From CAZDQL01 sp964507325 (lineage in GTDB: Bacteria; Planctomycetota; UBA1135; GCA-002686595), in assembly GCA_964507325.1 (NCBI GenBank), contig CAZDQL010000046.1, positions 1-48,480 of the forward strand: a stretch of 48,480 bases of DNA. Reading direction: 5' to 3'. Shown one piece after another: positions 25,360 through 34,589 of this stretch; positions within the stretch are counted from its first letter, which is position 1; each line of letters starts with the position of its first letter. A model generated the notes under the pieces. That model saw only the letters and a program-made list of their open reading frames with translations, was not told the DNA's origin and did not search any database. The position numbers were made by a program, and so were the translations under genes.

Positions 25360-26781
25360 TCACTCGACGTACATCCCCAGCACCCTCTCCAGCGCCGCCC
25401 GGCACACGGGGCAGAACTCCTTGGGGTTGCGGGTGAACATGATGCAGTCGGTGGCGGGACGGTAGAGGCCCTTGGCCTGGTAGCAGGCGCCCTGGAAGGC
25501 GCCGACCTTCCCGGCATGCTGCTCACCGGCCAGCATGGGGCCGGTGACCTGCTTGACCTGCTCGAAGAGGGCCTCGACCTCCGCCTCCTCGGCGCGCGCC
25601 CGGATCATCGCCTGGCGCTTCTCCTGATAGGTGGCGCTGGTCTCGTCGTAGGCGGCCTGATCCCAGGGCGTGGGAATCGGCGTGCCGGGGGTCACCAGCG
25701 CCTTCCACTTCAGCTGCTCGGGATCGAGCATGGCGGTCACGTTCGGCTGCCAGGGCTCCACGTCGGGCGGCGCGAACGACTCGTAGGCGACCTGGGAGGT
25801 GTAGTACTCATCGGCCAGCCCACCGAAGGAGTGGCCGAACTCGTGGACGAAGACGTACTCCGAGGCCGAGGAATCGGCCGAGCAGGTGGCCCACAGGTTG
25901 AAGATGCCGCCCCCACCGTACTTGCGGTCATTGCAGATCAGCATCAGAGCGTCGTACGGCGCCTGGGCCGCCACCTCGCGCAGGAACGGGTTCTTGTAGG
26001 TGAGCACGTAGCGGTCGGAGTCGAAGGCGTTGAAGCTCAGACCCAGCGGCGCGTCGCGGAAGACAGCCTTGCGCGGATTGCTGATGCCCGGCTCGGCGGA
26101 GGGCACGTGGATCGCGCGCACGTTGATGCGCTCCCGGTGCGTCCTGAACGGGTCCGTCTCGAGGAGAGCCGCGGACAGCCTGCGTACATCCCCGAGGAAC
26201 TTCTCCTCCTGCTCCGCCGTGTAGCCGTCGGCCAGGATCAACAGGTCGAGGTGATCGTGGGCTGCACCGTGCACCTCGATGTCGTGAACCTCGCCGCGCG
26301 ACGAGATCGCCGACTGGTTGACGAAACGGGTCCTCGGCTCCACCTCGGTGCTGAAGAACTCCACGAAGTTGCTCCTCGCATCCCGCTTCTCCAGCATCAG
26401 CCGACAGGCCTCGCGTGGCTCCGGAAAGCGTTGTGACTCGTGAAACGCCCCCCAAGCACCTCGCAGCGCCACACCCGTCGTTTCCCATTCCCCGTAGATG
26501 CTGCAGAAGCCGCGCGAGTAGAGCAGCCTCCCGCTCTCGACATCCCACACACTGAAGCGGTACTTGCCCAGCCCGGTCGCATCGACCAGCTGCTTGCGGC
26601 TTCCGGGCCAGTCTCCCTCGAGACGCAGTTGGTCGATGCAGATCTGCTCCTCACCAGCCGTCCCGACGTGGTGGTAGTCGAAGCGCAGCGTGCGGCCCGT
26701 GAAGCACTCATCGAACTCGGTTTCGGCCCCGGCCGTGGCGCAGGCCAGGAGCGGTGCGGCCAGAAGGAGAAGTGCTGACAT
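25360..26781 (-). CDS. Secreted M64-family (IgA-peptidase type) zinc metallopeptidase
   Basis: Start at the ATG at 26781, with GAGGA seven bases upstream and an immediate signal peptide (MSALLLLAAPLLACATAGAE); the frame is open 24 codons further but that part looks non-coding. The protein has 473 aa. The active site is HEFGHSFGGLADEY: zinc ligands His313 and His317, catalytic Glu314 and a third ligand near Asp324, as in M64 peptidases. Residues about 20-160 form the beta-rich N-terminal domain of this family, and HDHLDLLILADGYTAEQ opens the catalytic domain. LLAC at residues 11-14 could be a lipobox, so surface anchoring is possible. Probable role: extracellular degradation of proteins or glycoproteins, supplying peptides for uptake. 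Confidence 0.87.
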   Translation of the reverse strand: MSALLLLAAPLLACATAGAETEFDECFTGRTLRFDYHHVGTAGEEQICIDQLRLEGDWPGSRKQLVDATGLGKYRFSVWDVESGRLLYSRGFCSIYGEWETTGVALRGAWGAFHESQRFPEPREACRLMLEKRDARSNFVEFFSTEVEPRTRFVNQSAISSRGEVHDIEVHGAAHDHLDLLILADGYTAEQEEKFLGDVRRLSAALLETDPFRTHRERINVRAIHVPSAEPGISNPRKAVFRDAPLGLSFNAFDSDRYVLTYKNPFLREVAAQAPYDALMLICNDRKYGGGGIFNLWATCSADSSASEYVFVHEFGHSFGGLADEYYTSQVAYESFAPPDVEPWQPNVTAMLDPEQLKWKALVTPGTPIPTPWDQAAYDETSATYQEKRQAMIRARAEEAEVEALFEQVKQVTGPMLAGEQHAGKVGAFQGACYQAKGLYRPATDCIMFTRNPKEFCPVCRAALERVLGMYVE

Positions 26782-26911
26782 GATTCGATCCTCGCCGTGG
26801 GGTGTCGCGGCCATTACCGGAAGCCGTGGCTCGTCCTGGCCCGCATTATGCATGAGGATCTACGGCCCGGCTCGAGGAGAGGCTTGCATCGGGTCCCGGA
26901 TCCGGTATCCG

Positions 26912-27835
26912 ATGAAGACGATGAGGAACAGGCCGAGTCGCACTGCCCTCAAGGTCGCCCGCGGGGTGATCTGGCTGGGGACCGACCCGTCGCTCGCGCC
27001 GCTCCTTCCCGAGGGGGCGGCCGAGGCCACGCGCTCGCTCCTCAGCGCCATCCGGCTGCACAAGCCATGGCACGAGCGGTTGTTTCGCAGGCGATGGCAC
27101 CGCCGGCTCGTGCGCTGGAGCGAGCGCTCGATGATGCCGGGGCAGCTCGTCGGGCTCACCCTGCGCAAGCGGTACGTCGAGGACGAGGTGCGCGACGCGC
27201 TGGCCGCCGGCGCGCGGCAGGTGCTCGTCGTGGGGGCGGGCTTCGACACGCTGGCCCTGCGGCTCGCGCCGCAGTACTCCGAGGTGACCTTCCTCGAGCT
27301 GGATCACCCCGCCACGCACGGCGCGAAGAAGCGGGCGGTCGAGGCAGGAGGAGCAGTGCCCTCGAACCTGCGCCTCGTCGCCGCCGATCTGACCCGCGAA
27401 TCGCTCGAGGATGTGCTGGGCGCGTGCGACCTCTGGTCGGGCGAGGCCTCCTCCGTGATCGTGGCCGAAGGCCTGCTGATGTACCTGGCCGAGTCGGACG
27501 TCATCGGCTTCTTCGAGACGTTCCGCCGCGCGACTGGGCCGGACTCCCGCGTCGTCTTCTCCTTCATTCGCGCGGACGGCGACGGGCGGCTCCTGATGGG
27601 TACCAAGCCCCGCCTCCTCCAGCTCGCGCTGCGGCTCAGCGGCGAGCCGATGCGCTGGGGTGCTCGCGACATCGACGCCTTCCTCGCAGCCCGCGGCCTG
27701 CGCCGGCTTCCTCCTCCCGAGCGCCACGACCTCGCAGCCCGCTACCTCACCCCGCTCGGCAGCGAGGCCGAGGAGACCGGCATCGAGCGCCACGCCGTCG
27801 CTCAGGTCGACCCCGCACTCCCAGCCGCACGCTAG
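26912..27835 (+). CDS. LCM-type SAM-dependent methyltransferase
   Basis: The ATG at 26912 is chosen because the frame upstream overlaps the start of the divergent peptidase gene; 307 aa. The protein belongs to the leucine carboxyl methyltransferase superfamily (the bacterial branch often found as O-methyltransferases): motif I VLVVGAGFDTLALRL (about 104-118), an acidic FLELDHP after the second strand, LRLVAADL, and SVIVAEGLLMYL, a hallmark of the family. The substrate is unknown. No signal peptide, so it is cytoplasmic. It ends only five bases before the stop of the convergent LamG gene, leaving no room for separate terminators. Confidence 0.85.
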   Translation: MKTMRNRPSRTALKVARGVIWLGTDPSLAPLLPEGAAEATRSLLSAIRLHKPWHERLFRRRWHRRLVRWSERSMMPGQLVGLTLRKRYVEDEVRDALAAGARQVLVVGAGFDTLALRLAPQYSEVTFLELDHPATHGAKKRAVEAGGAVPSNLRLVAADLTRESLEDVLGACDLWSGEASSVIVAEGLLMYLAESDVIGFFETFRRATGPDSRVVFSFIRADGDGRLLMGTKPRLLQLALRLSGEPMRWGARDIDAFLAARGLRRLPPPERHDLAARYLTPLGSEAEETGIERHAVAQVDPALPAAR

Positions 27836-27840
27836 GCGGG

Positions 27841-30800
27841 CTACGTCCCCGATTCCTCGATCGTCAGCCAGACGTACCCCTGCGCAGGTATCTCCAGCGG
27901 AACTCGAATCCGATGCTGACGATCCAGCGCGTAGCGCGCTTGCGTTCCCGACTCCCTCCAATCCGTGTGGACCGTGATCACCGCCAAGTCGGAGATGCCG
28001 GTGTAGTAGAGCGGCAACTCGACCTCACGCGAGATCGTGCGCTCCGTTGGATTCCAGACGAAGGCCAAGCCCTTCTCCTGCAGGGTGGCGTTGACGTGCA
28101 GCATGCAATCCAGATCACGTCCGTCCGGCCGGCGCACGTGGACGATGGGACTGAGCAGAATCGGCTCATGACGGCGGTAGAAATCCACCCAGCCAGTGAC
28201 AACCGCCCGCGTTTCCTCCGTGTCGTAGAGCCGGGTCCCCCGGTAGGCGGCCATGATCCCCATGCCGAAGTACTGGGCCAGGACGCGGTCGTACTGATCC
28301 AGGTGCTCGTGCAACGGCTCCATGGTGCTGTCCGCACCGCCGCCGTAGACCGGCGTCAAGGGGAGCGCGTGGTAGCACATGCTCGGCGTGCGCCACCATG
28401 TGCCGTCGTAGATGTTCTGGCGGGCGATCAGGGCCTGCTGCTTGCGAGGCAGGGTCCAGTTCGACTCGCGATACCCCATGGGCATCTTGCGGTTGCCGCT
28501 CGCGTAGTACCAGTCGGGGCTGATCACGTAGATGCCCTCGTCCATGCACCGGCGATAGAAGCGCGCCTGCTGCTCCCAGTTCACGCGGTAGGAGTCGGCC
28601 AGTCCCTCGTGGCCCGGATGGTCGCTGCGCTCGCAGCCGAAGCCGTGGTAGGGCCCGTCCGTCTCGATGCAGTCCTGACCGGTCTCCTGCATGAAACCGA
28701 TCAGCTGGTCGAAGTACCGATCCGTGAACGCCGATCCCAGACACAGGCTGCGACCGTAGGCGGCCGGGCTCACGTCGTGCTCGCCAGAACCGTAGCTGCG
28801 TGACGAGCTGAACAGGATGTACGAGCCGACCTGGATGCCCCTCGCGTGGGCGTACTCGAAGTCCTGCTTGACCCTCGCGATGTACGCCGGATCGGTGCTC
28901 ATCATGTCGAAGCCGCTGCCGAAGGTCAGGATGACCATGTCGAAGCCGCACGCCGCCGCCTGGTCCACCGCCTCGCGGAACTCCGCCGAGTCGTAGCGCA
29001 GGACGTGCATGTAGATCCGGTTCTCCTGGGTCCAGGGCATCAGCGTGCGGTAGAGCGCTTGCCGGGCCAGTCCCTTGCGGTCCTCGTCCATCGAATCCTG
29101 CGCGAGGAGCCACGACCTGAACGTGGACCAGGACTCACCCGGAGCGAGGGTCTTCGCCGGCCCCACCGGATACTGGACCTGCAGCAGGCTGCGGCTGCGG
29201 TACTCTCCCTGCCACTCGGGGTGGCCGTTCAGGGGGCCGTAGTACGATTGCGGCGCGGCGTCCAGCTCCTGCGGCGACCAGTAGCGCAGACGGTAGTCGC
29301 TCATGCGTTCGGTGTAGACCGGCCCGGAGTCCGTGCGGAACTCGGGATCGATGCTCCAACGGACCGGCACGGCGCGGAAGTGCTGGTACTCGCTCTCGAC
29401 GAACACCTTGTCGGCGTGCTCGTCCGCAATCGCCAGCTCCTCGATCAGCGTGCGCTCGAGCCGAACTGGCGTGGTACCGGCGTTGGCGAAGGCGATCCAC
29501 TTGCCGATCACCGCGATGCCGTCGTAGATCTCGTAGTGAACGGTGACGCGCAGAGGCTCGAGGTCTGGCACTTGCGCCGGGGCTCGGTACTCCATCGATA
29601 GACGCAGGCCTCGGGGTGGCCATGGCGCAGCACCGGCGGGGCTCGCGGGTGTCCACGTCAGCCAGGCTTCCGGCCCACTCGTCGTCACGCGCGCCAGCTG
29701 GAAGGCACCGGGATCGGCGATCAGGTCCGCCAGCCACTCCTCGAGGAAGTAGTTGCCGACGTACTTCGAGCGCGCCCGTTCCTTGTGGCCCGACGCCATC
29801 GACGGAAACCGCATCCCGCCGATCGCGAATCGTCTCCCGTCGACCTCGATCGTCGCCTCGGGCTTGATCGAGCGCAGGAACTCCAGCCCGGCCGCTTGCT
29901 GCCGGAGGCTGTAGCAGACGAGATTCGCTCCGAGGTGGAAGCGGCGCGCGATCAGGCCGTTGGCCAGCACCAGCGTTGCGGAAGCACCGCCCTCGGCGAT
30001 CTCGACCTGGAACGTGGAGGTCGTCTCGGGAGGACGGACCAGCCAGTCCTCCCGGAAGCCCGGCACGTCCAGCCGTTCGACCGGGGTGATCCCATCGAGG
30101 ATCGAGGCGATCCTCGCCTTGCGCTCGGCGAGCCGCTCCTCGCGCTCCTGCTCGACCTGCGCCTGGTCGATCCACAGGTCGGCTTCCAGGTCGAAACCCG
30201 CCGGCCCGATCTCGGATAGTCGCACCGCGGCGATGTCGCCCCGGAAGCACTCCTTCCCGTGGCCCATGTCGCCGATGGTGAACAGCGGGTGGATGCCGGT
30301 GGAGGTGGGAAACTCCCCCACGTGTACGCCGTCGAGGTACAGGCGCGATCCCGCCGCCTCGTGCACCAGGGCGAGGTGGGTCCACTCCCCCGGAACGATC
30401 GGGCCCATCACGACGAGACCTCGTCCGCCGATGAAGGCGCCCCACTGGTCGTCGCTCTGGACGAGGGAGTAGCCGCGTGCGCCGTCGCCCAGGGACACCA
30501 CACCGTGCAGACCCGGCGCGCGCTCCTCTTCCGCCCGCGCCCAGGCCTCGAGGACGAACTGGTCCGGAACGGGATCGATGCCCCCCTCGAGCGCGTAGGC
30601 GTCGTCGACGCCGTCGAACTGCAGGGCCCGCCCGTCGTCCGCGTTCGGGGCGAGGTTGAAGTAGCGGGGATCACCGCGCCGGAGGAGAGGCAGCCGCCTC
30701 CCCGCTCGATTCGGCAGCCGCTCCGGTCCCTGAACCGCTCCCAGGGCGTCGGGATCGGTCAGACGGTACTCCGCAACGCTCTCGACGTCGGCGCGGGCCG

Positions 30801-30864
30801 CTCCCCCGATCAGCATGCTCAGTGGGGTGAGAGCGAGAAGACCTCGTCGCAGTATCCCGTTCAT
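27841..30864 (-). CDS. Exported LamG-domain protein with alpha-galactosidase-like TIM barrel
   Basis: Protein of 1007 aa with a Sec signal (about 5-26) and GAGGTG five bases before the ATG. Residues about 30-235 form a LamG/concanavalin-like domain (ALQFDGVDDAYAL, GEWTHLALVHEAAGSRLYLD). After a charged helix and a beta-rich region (about 270-590), residues about 600-900 have the strand pattern of a TIM barrel: IYMHVLRYDSAEF, GFDMVILTFGSGFDMM, GIQVGSYILFSSSR, DCIETDGPYHGFGCERS and GIYVISPDWYY. E734 and D736 are candidate catalytic acids. The barrel recalls clan GH-D alpha-galactosidases, but I cannot assign a GH family. The C-terminal 100 residues form a beta-sandwich, usual for such enzymes. 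A surface glycosidase with sugar-binding module is the likeliest role. Confidence 0.7.
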   Translation of the reverse strand: MNGILRRGLLALTPLSMLIGGAARADVESVAEYRLTDPDALGAVQGPERLPNRAGRRLPLLRRGDPRYFNLAPNADDGRALQFDGVDDAYALEGGIDPVPDQFVLEAWARAEEERAPGLHGVVSLGDGARGYSLVQSDDQWGAFIGGRGLVVMGPIVPGEWTHLALVHEAAGSRLYLDGVHVGEFPTSTGIHPLFTIGDMGHGKECFRGDIAAVRLSEIGPAGFDLEADLWIDQAQVEQEREERLAERKARIASILDGITPVERLDVPGFREDWLVRPPETTSTFQVEIAEGGASATLVLANGLIARRFHLGANLVCYSLRQQAAGLEFLRSIKPEATIEVDGRRFAIGGMRFPSMASGHKERARSKYVGNYFLEEWLADLIADPGAFQLARVTTSGPEAWLTWTPASPAGAAPWPPRGLRLSMEYRAPAQVPDLEPLRVTVHYEIYDGIAVIGKWIAFANAGTTPVRLERTLIEELAIADEHADKVFVESEYQHFRAVPVRWSIDPEFRTDSGPVYTERMSDYRLRYWSPQELDAAPQSYYGPLNGHPEWQGEYRSRSLLQVQYPVGPAKTLAPGESWSTFRSWLLAQDSMDEDRKGLARQALYRTLMPWTQENRIYMHVLRYDSAEFREAVDQAAACGFDMVILTFGSGFDMMSTDPAYIARVKQDFEYAHARGIQVGSYILFSSSRSYGSGEHDVSPAAYGRSLCLGSAFTDRYFDQLIGFMQETGQDCIETDGPYHGFGCERSDHPGHEGLADSYRVNWEQQARFYRRCMDEGIYVISPDWYYASGNRKMPMGYRESNWTLPRKQQALIARQNIYDGTWWRTPSMCYHALPLTPVYGGGADSTMEPLHEHLDQYDRVLAQYFGMGIMAAYRGTRLYDTEETRAVVTGWVDFYRRHEPILLSPIVHVRRPDGRDLDCMLHVNATLQEKGLAFVWNPTERTISREVELPLYYTGISDLAVITVHTDWRESGTQARYALDRQHRIRVPLEIPAQGYVWLTIEESGT

Positions 30865-31022
30865 TCGTTCACCTCGAGAAGCGGGTGGAGGGCAGGGCGC
30901 CGGTGAGAGCCTCCCGGCCGCTCGACCGCAGGACTACACACCTGCCGTTCTGCAGCGTGCCGAGCCTAGGTGCGACTCGAGATCGCCGCAATCGTTGAAT
31001 CGGGCGTCCCGGTTGGCGGTGG

Positions 31023-33989
31023 TCAGTCGTCGCGGCGCGCCAGCTCTCGAAGGTCGACCTCTCGGCTCGCTGCGGCGGGCACGACCACCACAGGCCAGTT
31101 GAGGAAGGCGTTCTCCCCCAGCGGCGTGACGCGCTCGCCAGCGCTTTCCACCAGGAGCTTGATTCTCGCCTCGTAGGGCGTGGGATTCCGGATCGACAAC
31201 ACGTCCCCTCGACGATCCACCTCGACGTGATCGAGCACGAAGAGCTCGTCCGTGTCGCTTTGCACGTAGATTCCCGGCAGCTCCACCGCCATCAGGGCGC
31301 CGTTGGTCTCGCACCATCCCGTCACGTGGTCACCGCGATAGCCACGGTGCTCGGCATCACAGTAGGTCAGCCGCTCGTTGGTCAGGCCGCCGGGGCGGAT
31401 GCTCTCGGCGTGGGCGTGGACGATGTCGCGCAGGAGCTCGGCGTATTCGCGTCGACCCGTGGCGCGGTAGAGCTTGAAGAGGGCATCGCCCGACTGGGTG
31501 CAGATGCCGGGGGCTCCGTGCTTGTTCTGGGTGCTGGCCCAGTACACGCCGGCCAGCCGCGCGTCCAGACGACGCAGCTCCGCATCACCGGGGAGCACGT
31601 AGTCGTAGGAGGTCGTCCAGGTGGCCACGAGATGAGCCAGGTGACGGGACTCTTCCAGCCACTCCCTCTCACCACTGACCTCGTACAGGGTCATCAGCGC
31701 CGTCATGAAGCCCGCCGCTGTCTCCGAGTCGGCGTTGTGCAGGATGTCGCCGCAGCCGCCGGAGGTCTGACCGGTCGCGGCGAAGTCACGCTCGTAGTGG
31801 GAGCGAGCCGCCTCGCGGGCGATCTCCAGATACTCCGGTGCGGAGTAGTAGCGGGAGGCCAACGCCAGGCCGCCGATGGCCATCACCCCGCCGCAAGTTC
31901 CGAACTCGGCGATCTTGCCGGTGTTCGCGTCGATCAGCTTGCCCCACTGTCCTTCCTCGCGCCAGGTCTTCACGAAGGCGTCGGCCAGCCGCCGGATGCT
32001 CGCCTCCCAGCCCTTCTCGATCGCCTCTGTGCGCCCCTGGGACCGGAGGAGCATGAACTGCTTGACCATCCAGTACAGCACGTCGCCGTTCTTGCGCGTG
32101 AGCACGAGCCCGGGGAGCTCGGGGTAGGGGTGACGCACGAAGACGCTGCCGTGCTGGTCGATGGTGCCGTGGAAGAAGCCCGACTTGCCCTGGCCGTGAT
32201 CGAGGGCGAACTCGAAGGTGCGAGTCACGCGGTCCAGGTGCAGGTCGTCGCCCAGCGCCAGCATGGGGTAGGTGTTGATCAGCCCGCCGACCCAGCCGAA
32301 CGAGATCCACGTGGCGTTCTCCGGACAGTAGAACCGGTACTCGTCGCCCTCGTGCCAGCGAGCATCGATGCGATCGGTCATCCACGAGAGAGTCTGGCTG
32401 AGCGGGATCTGGTGGCGCGGTCGGTTGGGGCCGGTGAGCGCCTTGCGCTCGATCATGAAGCGTTCCAGGACCTCGGGGATGCTGCTCGCCGTGAAGGCGT
32501 ACAGGCGCAGACGCAGGCGGATCTCCTCTCCCTCCTCGAGGTCCAGGCCCCGGTCCGGGCTGGGCGCGAAGCCGACGAAGAGCGGCCTCTTCTCCCGCAC
32601 GCCGGGAGCGGTGAGCACCAGACTCGCTCGCCGCCGATCCCGGCTCTCCTCGACGGCGAAGGCGTGATCGATCACCTCGCCCCCTCGACCGAGCCCTTGC
32701 TCGGACAGGAGGAGGAAGCCCATCTCGCGCCGGCGGTCCCAGACGCAGATGGCGGGCGTGGCCATGTTGCAGGCGGAGACCTCCAGTCGGGACGGAGGGC
32801 CCATGTCGGGGGAGAGCTGGGGAATGGGCACCGACATGCGGGGGATCTCACGCTCGAAGAGGAACTCGGGAGCGATCCCCCGTGCGTAGCCGCGATCGAC
32901 GATCTCGCAGCGGTTGCCGTCGTAGACCGCGGCCGGCAGCAGCACGTAGTTGGTCGGGTCCCAGTCGGCGAAGTCCACGGCCACCGCGATCCCCCCCGAG
33001 CGCAGCGAGCCCTTCTCGAGCCCGATGCGCAAGCTCAGGTCCAGGCCGTCCGTGCCGACTGTCTGCGCTTCGAGGGCGCAGCTCCAGACCGCGTCCAGCG
33101 CGGGCGTCGTGCCGAGGCCGATGGTCTCGCGTTCCCTCAGGTGCGCCTCCTCGTAGCGGCAGGTCATGACGCGCAAGGCAGCCCCGAGGGGGGTCAGCAG
33201 AGCACTCAGCTCGCTCGCCGTCACGACGCGAGGCGGTTGCAGCGCTCGCTGGACCACCGGTAGGAGAATCTCGCGGTAGCCCTCGAGACCGGGGTGGATG
33301 CCGTCGGGAACCAGCTCATCGAACCGTCGGGAATCCTCTTCGAGCAGGCGCTGCCACTCCGCGTGCACGTCCAGCACCGGGATGCCGAGTCGCTCCGCGA
33401 GCGCGGTGTGCGCGGCCAGGTAGGCGCGCAGGCGTGGCCGTTGGCTCGCGTGCTTCCCGCTGGCTGCGTCCTTCACCGGATTGGTGGTCAGCAGGAAGAG
33501 CTCCACCCCGGGACAGGTCTCCCGGATGTGCTCGAAGATCTCCTCCAGGTTGCGCACGGAGTCCTCGAGGGAGATGCCGTAGGGGAGGTAGGCATCGTTC
33601 ACGGCGAACTCGACGAAGACTGCGTCCGGTCGGTGCTCGGCGACCTCTCGCGCGCGATCCAGGCCGCACTTGCCCTCGTGCACGCTCGGATTCATCGCCC
33701 CTGGCACGTAGATGCTGGCCGAGGCTCCCACTCCCAGATTGACCAGCCGCACCTGGTCCTCGTACTTCTCCTGCAGCCACTCTCCGAAGACCACGTCGGG
33801 CCAGCGCCAGCGCCCGCCGGTCAGGCTGGTGCCGAGGGTGACCACGGTCACCGGCTCTCCCGCGTCCAGCGCGTGCATGCAGCGCAAGCTCCGCGTCGCG
33901 GGCAGCCACTTGTCGGGATCTTGCGGTCCAGGGTCGTGAGTCGCCAGAGAGGGGGCGACCAGCAGGACCACAGCGAGGTGCAGGAGCAT
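31023..33989 (-). CDS. Exported SGNH hydrolase fused to a six-hairpin (toroid) glycosidase-like domain
   Basis: Protein of 988 aa with a short signal peptide (about 1-17). Residues 45-250 are an SGNH/GDSL esterase: VVTLGTSLTGG (Ser55), LVNLGVGASAS, VEFAVNDAY (Asn131) and VPDGIHPG (Asp229, His232), so all four blocks are present. A beta-rich linker region runs to about 510. Residues about 530-900 look like a six-hairpin toroid: YCPENATWISFGWVGGL, EEGQWGKLIDANTGKI, GTCGGVMAIGGLALASRYY and HGAPGICTQSGDALFKLYRA, like unsaturated-glucuronyl or arabinofuranosidase-type toroids. The fusion suggests one polypeptide that de-esterifies and then cleaves a polysaccharide. The LamG gene follows on the same strand after 158 bases. 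Confidence 0.75.
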   Translation of the reverse strand: MLLHLAVVLLVAPSLATHDPGPQDPDKWLPATRSLRCMHALDAGEPVTVVTLGTSLTGGRWRWPDVVFGEWLQEKYEDQVRLVNLGVGASASIYVPGAMNPSVHEGKCGLDRAREVAEHRPDAVFVEFAVNDAYLPYGISLEDSVRNLEEIFEHIRETCPGVELFLLTTNPVKDAASGKHASQRPRLRAYLAAHTALAERLGIPVLDVHAEWQRLLEEDSRRFDELVPDGIHPGLEGYREILLPVVQRALQPPRVVTASELSALLTPLGAALRVMTCRYEEAHLRERETIGLGTTPALDAVWSCALEAQTVGTDGLDLSLRIGLEKGSLRSGGIAVAVDFADWDPTNYVLLPAAVYDGNRCEIVDRGYARGIAPEFLFEREIPRMSVPIPQLSPDMGPPSRLEVSACNMATPAICVWDRRREMGFLLLSEQGLGRGGEVIDHAFAVEESRDRRRASLVLTAPGVREKRPLFVGFAPSPDRGLDLEEGEEIRLRLRLYAFTASSIPEVLERFMIERKALTGPNRPRHQIPLSQTLSWMTDRIDARWHEGDEYRFYCPENATWISFGWVGGLINTYPMLALGDDLHLDRVTRTFEFALDHGQGKSGFFHGTIDQHGSVFVRHPYPELPGLVLTRKNGDVLYWMVKQFMLLRSQGRTEAIEKGWEASIRRLADAFVKTWREEGQWGKLIDANTGKIAEFGTCGGVMAIGGLALASRYYSAPEYLEIAREAARSHYERDFAATGQTSGGCGDILHNADSETAAGFMTALMTLYEVSGEREWLEESRHLAHLVATWTTSYDYVLPGDAELRRLDARLAGVYWASTQNKHGAPGICTQSGDALFKLYRATGRREYAELLRDIVHAHAESIRPGGLTNERLTYCDAEHRGYRGDHVTGWCETNGALMAVELPGIYVQSDTDELFVLDHVEVDRRGDVLSIRNPTPYEARIKLLVESAGERVTPLGENAFLNWPVVVVPAAASREVDLRELARRDD

Positions 33990-34113
33990 TCAGGGAGGAT
34001 ACGAAGCCCGACGATCCGCCGGGGCACGGATCCCCTCGGCATCCGGCCGGGGTGGACGGGGAGACGGGCTCGCCTCGCGATGGTCGAGCGCGAGGCGGAG
34101 CAACTCGGTCGAG

Positions 34114-34416
34114 CTACGTGTCGATCCCCTCCAGCAGCTCCAGGAATCGGTCGTAGGGCGTCGCCTCCCAGCTCTCCGCGGAGAGGGCGCCTTCGCTGAG
34201 GGAGATGAGGGCGACCTTGTGCGCCGTCTCCACACTGGACGCCTCGTAGATGTCCATGAAGTCGTACTGACCCAGCAGCGCGTAGTGCGCGATCCACTTG
34301 ACGTCGGGACAGTTGGAGCGGACCTTCTCGAGCCACTCCTGGCCCGTCATGCGGCGTCCCCGGGCATCCTGCAACGCGCCGGGAGCGAGCTTGGTCATGA
34401 GAATGAACGTGGTCAT
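34114..34416 (-). CDS. GYD-domain protein
   Basis: A 100-aa protein starting at the ATG at 34416, with GGAG seven bases upstream; the frame is open further but upstream residues do not fit the family. It matches the GYD domain, a small ferredoxin-like alpha/beta-barrel dimer domain of unknown function: MTTFILMTKLAPGAL at the N-terminus, then VKWIAHYALLGQYDFMDIYEA (the family's GxYDxxxxxE core) and AHKVALISLSEGALS. No signal peptide, so it is cytoplasmic. The neighbouring genes give no hint of a role. Confidence 0.85.
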   Translation of the reverse strand: MTTFILMTKLAPGALQDARGRRMTGQEWLEKVRSNCPDVKWIAHYALLGQYDFMDIYEASSVETAHKVALISLSEGALSAESWEATPYDRFLELLEGIDT

Positions 34417-34589
34417 CGTACAGCTCCGGGTTTCGAGGGAGCTCGACGGCGGGCTGGCCGACTTCGCTCCGGGGACCCTGAGTATCGGCCGCTCTGCGTG
34501 ATCCCTACAGGGATGACCGGGAAACCGGGTACGGGTCCTGCCCTGCCGGCATGGGTACTGATGGGAGGGCCGGCCCCGCCGGACCCCCC

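Noticed and set aside
22225..26436. A 1403-codon open frame on the plus strand
   Set aside because: It is antisense to the HzsA-related and M64 genes, which have signal peptides, catalytic motifs and Shine-Dalgarno sites. The long antisense frame is a result of high GC content.
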